Below, one piece after another: positions 59,784 through 64,000 of a DNA stretch of 64,000 bases; within the stretch, counting starts at the first letter, position 1; every line of letters starts with the position of its first letter. The position numbers and the translations under genes are program-made. This stretch comes from Nectonema munidae (Eukaryota; Nematomorpha; Nectonematoida; Nectonematidae): NCBI GenBank assembly GCA_030549495.1, contig JAUIRK010000918.1, positions 62,001-126,000 on the forward strand, read 5' to 3'. The notes beneath the pieces are model-generated. The model was not told the DNA's origin. It saw only the letters and a program-made list of their open reading frames with translations, and ran no database searches.

Positions 59784-60161
59784 ATGGCAACAGATGTTAC
59801 GAATAAAATCGATTTATTTGATGCCTGTCAATGGGTTTCTCAAACTTGGAACGAGGTTGAAGATTTGACAATAAAAAATTGTTTCAAGAGTTGTGGATTT
59901 AATTTTTCAAATTTGTCATCTCCTCCTCAAATATCCACAATACTACCAAGAGAATGCTCAGTTGTGTTGGAGAAAATATCATGGAAGGGTTATATAAATT
60001 GTGGTGAAAATATTCAAACATCTATTGAGGAAGAACTATCTGGTGAAGAGAGTATTGAAATGACTTGTATTGATGAGGAGGAAACTACGCAAAAAGTAGA
60101 AAGAATAACCACAAACCAAGTATTTGAAAGCCATAGAAATTTGAAGAACTTTTCTTTTTAA
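59784..60161 (+). pseudogene. Tigger/pogo-type transposase, C-terminal part
   Basis: 125 codons open: IDLFDACQWVSQTWNEVEDL followed by TIKNCFKSCGFNF, the conserved block near the end of Tigger/jerky-type DDE transposases, then an acidic tail (EEELSGEESIEM). The DNA-binding and catalytic parts are missing upstream, where the DNA-element terminus ends at 59756. It is related to but clearly different from the relic at 1-615. Confidence 0.6.
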
Positions 60162-60402
60162 ATTGATTCTGAAGAGCTTCTGAAAAAAAACACCAAAACC
60201 TCTACTTCGTCTAAATTTTAAAATGACGGATGTTAGTTCTTATTCCTACAAAGCACAATATTCTACCTTTTTTCTTTTAAAGTATAGATACTCCTAGAGA
60301 TCCTCCTCCCATAAAAAGTTGATAAACTACCTAAAAATACACTTTTACTATATCTACTATTACTCTTTTCCTAAAGTAAGAAATTGATCTATATTTGAAA
60401 AA

Positions 60403-60600
60403 CATGCATTCACTAAAATATCATAATGGGCTTTCTATTTATCATATCAATGTTCGAAGTATTCATAACAAACTCGACGAGATAAAATATCTCCTAAATT
60501 CTCTAAATCCTTCCATACTTGGTGTACTGATCATTGCATGAAGGTCAATTAAAGACTGCTTCAACCTATATCTAAATTACAACGCTGTTTTCAACCTTAT
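60403..60600 (+). pseudogene. LINE endonuclease N-terminal fragment, other clade
   Basis: LSIYHINVRSIHNKLDEIKY, then LLNSLNPSILGVLI match the start of apurinic-type endonucleases in CR1/Jockey-like LINEs (HxNxRSxxNK motif). The frame then breaks and nothing of the reverse transcriptase follows. It is unlike the LINE family at 37-50 kb. Confidence 0.5.
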
Positions 60601-60779
60601 ATAGATGACCTTTTATTCAAACAGTGGACCACAATGTCGTGTTAAAGTGATGTTGTTATTTGTGTATTCACATTATTACTTTTACCTTCAATCTTAAATA
60701 AAGGTACTTTCATGACAGCTCAACATCACTTTTGTTCATTCAGTCCTTCATTTTAAAGTTTTTTTTCTTTCGTGTTTAT

Positions 60780-61475
60780 GGATAAAGTTTTAAAACCGCC
60801 TGTTTTGGAAATCAAGCCGACGGATGATGATTGTTTCGATCAATGGAAACATTGGTGTGTACTCTTTGAAAACTTCCTGGAACAGTTACCTGAGAATAAT
60901 GTTGATAAACTTAATTCTTTTTTGTTATGTAAAACCTCATATTTTTAAGTATATCGACAATATAAGCACACTCGACTTAGCCTTACAAAAACTTGAGTCT
61001 TTGTTTTGCAAGGAAAAAAACACAATTTATATGAGGCACCTTCTCGCTATGCGAAAGCAAAAGGTAGGTGAAAGCATAGATGATTTTATTCAAGAATTGC
61101 AAACGCTCAGCAAAAAGTGTGACTTCAAAGATATGACTACCGAAGTGTATCGAGACGAAATGGTTCGTGATTCTTTGATAAATGGATTATCATCACCCTT
61201 AATACGTTTGCGTTTATTAGAAGATTCAAAGTTATCTTTTAACAAAGCATCATTGCTTGAAAGATCACTAGAAGATGCCTTTAAAAGTTCTGCTGGATAC
61301 GGTATTGAAAGTTTTATGTCTTTAACTAAGGATTTAAAAAACCAGACTCTTGTTAAATCGAAGTTCAATAGCAAGTCATTTAATCAGGTTAATCAGTGTT
61401 ACTTCTGTGGTAATAAATGTCATCAACGTGCATACTGCCCTACACGAAGTTCTAGGAGAAGCATTGGCGAAGGAG
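60780..61475 (+). pseudogene. Ty3/gypsy-like gag fossil
   Basis: A capsid-type region near the start (PPVLEIKPTDDDCFDQWKHW) is followed by a conserved helical part with ESIDDFIQELQTLSKKC and SLINGLSSPLIRLRLLED. It ends in one CCHC knuckle, CYFCGNKCHQRAYC. No protease, polymerase or LTR was recognised in the window. It is a broken, isolated remnant with about one or two breaks, moderately old. Confidence 0.6.
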
Positions 61476-61819
61476 AAGCGTTGGCGATTTTACAATTGTT
61501 TGATGCTGCCGCCTTGCTTCTCATCTACATTAGCCACCATCTCCTTATCTTTTTTTCTCATCACTTTTTAGCACATATGAATAATGCTAACTGTTACTGC
61601 TGCACATGACCGCTGCCATATCACATATTTTCTCTATTTTTATCTTCACTTTTTTTTGAAAGCAATACAGCTAGTAATAGACATTAATTGCAAATGTTTA
61701 ATTACATTATTTTAATTATCACATCTTCATTATTGGTCTATCAATGTTGAAAGCAAAACAATAACCTAATAACAACTAAAAAACCTTTCAAAAATAATTG
61801 TTGCGAAATATCAGCACGG

Positions 61820-62274
61820 TTAAAGTACAACCTGGGTATTTTTTACCCATTTGTTTTTTCTATATCTTATATATCAAAAACTTTTAACTCGATTCAAATA
61901 AAATTTAATTTATGTTATTAAATTTCAATTTACTTTAAAATAACTTCACAAAAAACTTGATTTTTCATATTTTCAAAAAACTGTGATAAAATATATGCGG
62001 AAGTACATCCCTGGGTAAAAAATACCCATATATGTGTCACTAATATTATATGATTTCTAAGTCTGGTATGCGGCGAATCGTCGCACAGGACTAATCGTAG
62101 CACGCTTGCTACAATCAATGGACTCTCTCTAACCCTTTGATCCTGCCGCCTTTTCTTCATTTTGCAAGCACGCATCTTGAACAAGGACATTTTTCTCATC
62201 ATCACCGTTTTCTATGTAAGTGCAGTTGCAAGCACATATGATGTCATATTTACTAAGTGGGCGATGAACTTTAA
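61820..62274. mobile_element. piggyBac-type MITE candidate
   Basis: TTAA at both edges. The left end reads TTAAAGTACAACCTGGGTA, closely matching the inner left motif of the piggyBac at 28365 (TTAAAGTACAACCTTGGGTA). The right end read inward is TTAAAGTTCATCGCCCA. A second AAGTACATCCCTGGGTA motif followed by AAAAATACCC lies at 62000. The interior includes a GC-richer block and no supported gene. Confidence 0.45.
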
Positions 62275-62279
62275 CTCGT

Positions 62280-63025
62280 TGCACAACCCAACGCATTTTT
62301 CTCGCTCAATGCCATAAAATTATATCAATTAAACCTCTTAGATTTATTTTTTCCAAACCTCTCATATTTAATTTTTTTATTTTTCGATGATGTTAAATTA
62401 ATTGAAAAGTTAGATAAATCTATAATTGATAGTTTTTTATTAGTCATATAATAATTAGATTTGAATTTTCAATTTAACTTTGCATTTTGGATAAGCTTTT
62501 GAATATTGTTTTATTATTTTTTTAAACTATTTTTAGATTATAATTTAACTATTTTTTTTTCAAACGAGCCACTTGTTTATTTTGGTTGATATAAAAAAAT
62601 ATAACAAAAACCATTAGACAAATAAATTAAAAATTATTTTCATGACGTTTTAAAATGTAAAGTCTTTTTATATACTTTCAATACTTTTTTAAACAAGGCA
62701 TTTCCTTTATAATTCTTTGACGTTATTTATAATATTACCGCCTCAAAGCCAGTTATTTCCAATGAGCTAGTCCCTCATGGGTTAATATTTGAACAAATTC
62801 TATTTTCTTATTTTATTAATGACTTTCATAACATGCAAAAATTCAAGTCGTACATGATAACTTTTATCAATATAAAAAACTAAGTATAATTGATGAATTC
62901 CAGATAAATATTTAAGTTTTGCTATATAAAACACTTTTTTTTACAACATAGCAATATTAACTAGGTAAACTCAGATCTAAAATGAATAAAAGTCAATCAT
63001 CTTTAACATTAAAAAGAATATAATT
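62280..63025. other. AT-rich DNA, possible TTAA end
   Basis: Near 62783, read leftwards, TTAACCCATGAGGGACTAGC looks like a piggyBac-type end; a partial partner CTAACCCTTTGATCCTGCCG lies at 62125. Otherwise nothing was seen. Confidence 0.3.
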
Positions 63026-63028
63026 TTA

Positions 63029-63225
63029 CTAGCCGGTTTTGTGGTCGTTTCTCACTTAGCTCGAAACATAGGATCATTGGTGGTGTGTATTATGATATGA
63101 GGGTAGGTTTAATCATGTCATAATTTTTGCCCATTTTACATCATTACAAAACATATACAAAAATAATTTCAATATGTTTTCTTGGTCAGTTTTTAGCATA
63201 GTTATATTTTTTGTGGGTATTTATT
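63029..63225 (+). repeat. Short interspersed repeat (AGCCGG family), diverged copy 3
   Basis: CTAGCCGGTTTTGTGGTCG and CGAAACATAGGATCATTGGT match the head. TTTTTAGCATAGTTATATTTT matches a middle block, here out of the order seen in copies 1 and 2. No clear tetranucleotide tail. Confidence 0.5.
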
Positions 63226-63229
63226 ACTT

Positions 63230-64000
63230 CTTCTCTGATACTTTTGTTGAAAAGCAGAATATTTTCATTTCTTCTTTCATGATTATGATCCACCTTTTTT
63301 GAAATGGCATTTTGACCATCTTTATTGAATATGAGCTTCCCTAAGTAAAATTTAAGCTATATTTAAGAAACAACTTTAACCTAATCTACATTCTATCAAT
63401 AGTATTTTATGCAATTTTTTTATAAACTATTTTAGATGTTTTTGATATATAATTTTAATTAGTTGATTTAGTATTTTTAATACCCATTAATGACCAACCT
63501 CTAGCATGTGTTTTGTGGTAATATATTATTAGTTTATAAAAAACATAATTACACATTTATAAACTTGCTAGAAACAAAATATATTATTTTAGACCAAAAA
63601 ACAAATCCTAACCTAAAAGTTATATTGTCCTAAAGGGAAACATATCGTTTCATTATGTTTGTAAAAATGCATTCAATTTAAAATAAAAAATATTTGAAGA
63701 AACAACAAATTTATTGCACGAAAAAATTAGTAGTATTATTTTGAGTGAAAAGCGTTGAAGCAGTGCATATGAATAGCAACATTACACTTAATGCATCTTT
63801 TTTAGTGCCTTTTTTGCAAAATTGAAAGTTCGCGGTTTTCATCAGCACTATCTACATCGCTTATTATTGAATTTTCCGGTGGACATATGAAGATTTGAGC
63901 AGAGGTTATCATTTAAAATTGAAAATGCTTCATTTACATTCTTTTTCTTTTTTTGTAATATTAATACTTTTTTACAGCACCATACACACACACTTAGAAT
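63230..64000. other. AT-rich DNA, no gene seen
   Basis: Nothing recognised. The window ends in CACACACACACTT, a short CA run. Confidence 0.3.

Noticed and set aside
62125-62790. Second piggyBac-type element with CTAACCCTTTG / TTAACCCATGA ends
   Set aside because: The left edge lacks TTAA and lies inside another candidate MITE; the match is too short to support.
1-64000. CRISPR arrays, operons, prokaryotic or phage genes
   Set aside because: No regularly spaced repeats with unique spacers, no ribosome-binding sites or gene-dense runs. The tandem repeats present are satellites without spacers.

Overview
This is AT-rich eukaryotic DNA, dominated by transposable elements and simple repeats. No operons, Shine-Dalgarno sites, rRNA or intact tRNA genes were seen. 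The one clear host gene has a GT-AG intron. The mixture of piggyBac, hAT, Tigger/pogo, RNase-H-bearing LINEs and a Ty3-like gag fits an arthropod. A parasitic copepod is my guess, which nothing in the window proves.

Host genes. A two-exon C2H2 zinc-finger gene lies on the minus strand at 4296-7199 (591 codons after splicing). On the plus strand, a probable terminal exon at 3906-4051 converges on it. A GC-richer patch at 12370-12955 ends at a strong donor site and may be a first exon.

Layout. 1-3703 holds Tigger and piggyBac remains. 8250-12200 holds a TA-flanked element with a hAT MITE nested inside it, followed by a diverged ~95-bp repeat family in both orientations. 14989-17364 has two close copies of a short interspersed repeat, with a third at 63029. 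18500-26280 carries hAT transposase relics and hAT MITEs, two of them with exact 8-bp target duplications. 28365-30590 is a nearly complete piggyBac element with TTAA ends. 31336-35775 is more hAT material and simple repeats. 37265-50413 is a LINE province: an old copy, a recent damaged copy, and a young copy with an intact 1248-aa ORF2. The young copy has inserted inside a separate inverted-repeat DNA element. 52155-54715 is a satellite with higher-order repeats, and 58590-59170 is a 19-bp minisatellite. 59580-62280 is a pile-up of Tigger, LINE, gag-fossil and piggyBac-MITE pieces.

The pieces do not form a pathway. The informative part is the order of insertion: several nested insertions can be dated relative to one another from target duplications and one internal empty-site paralogue.
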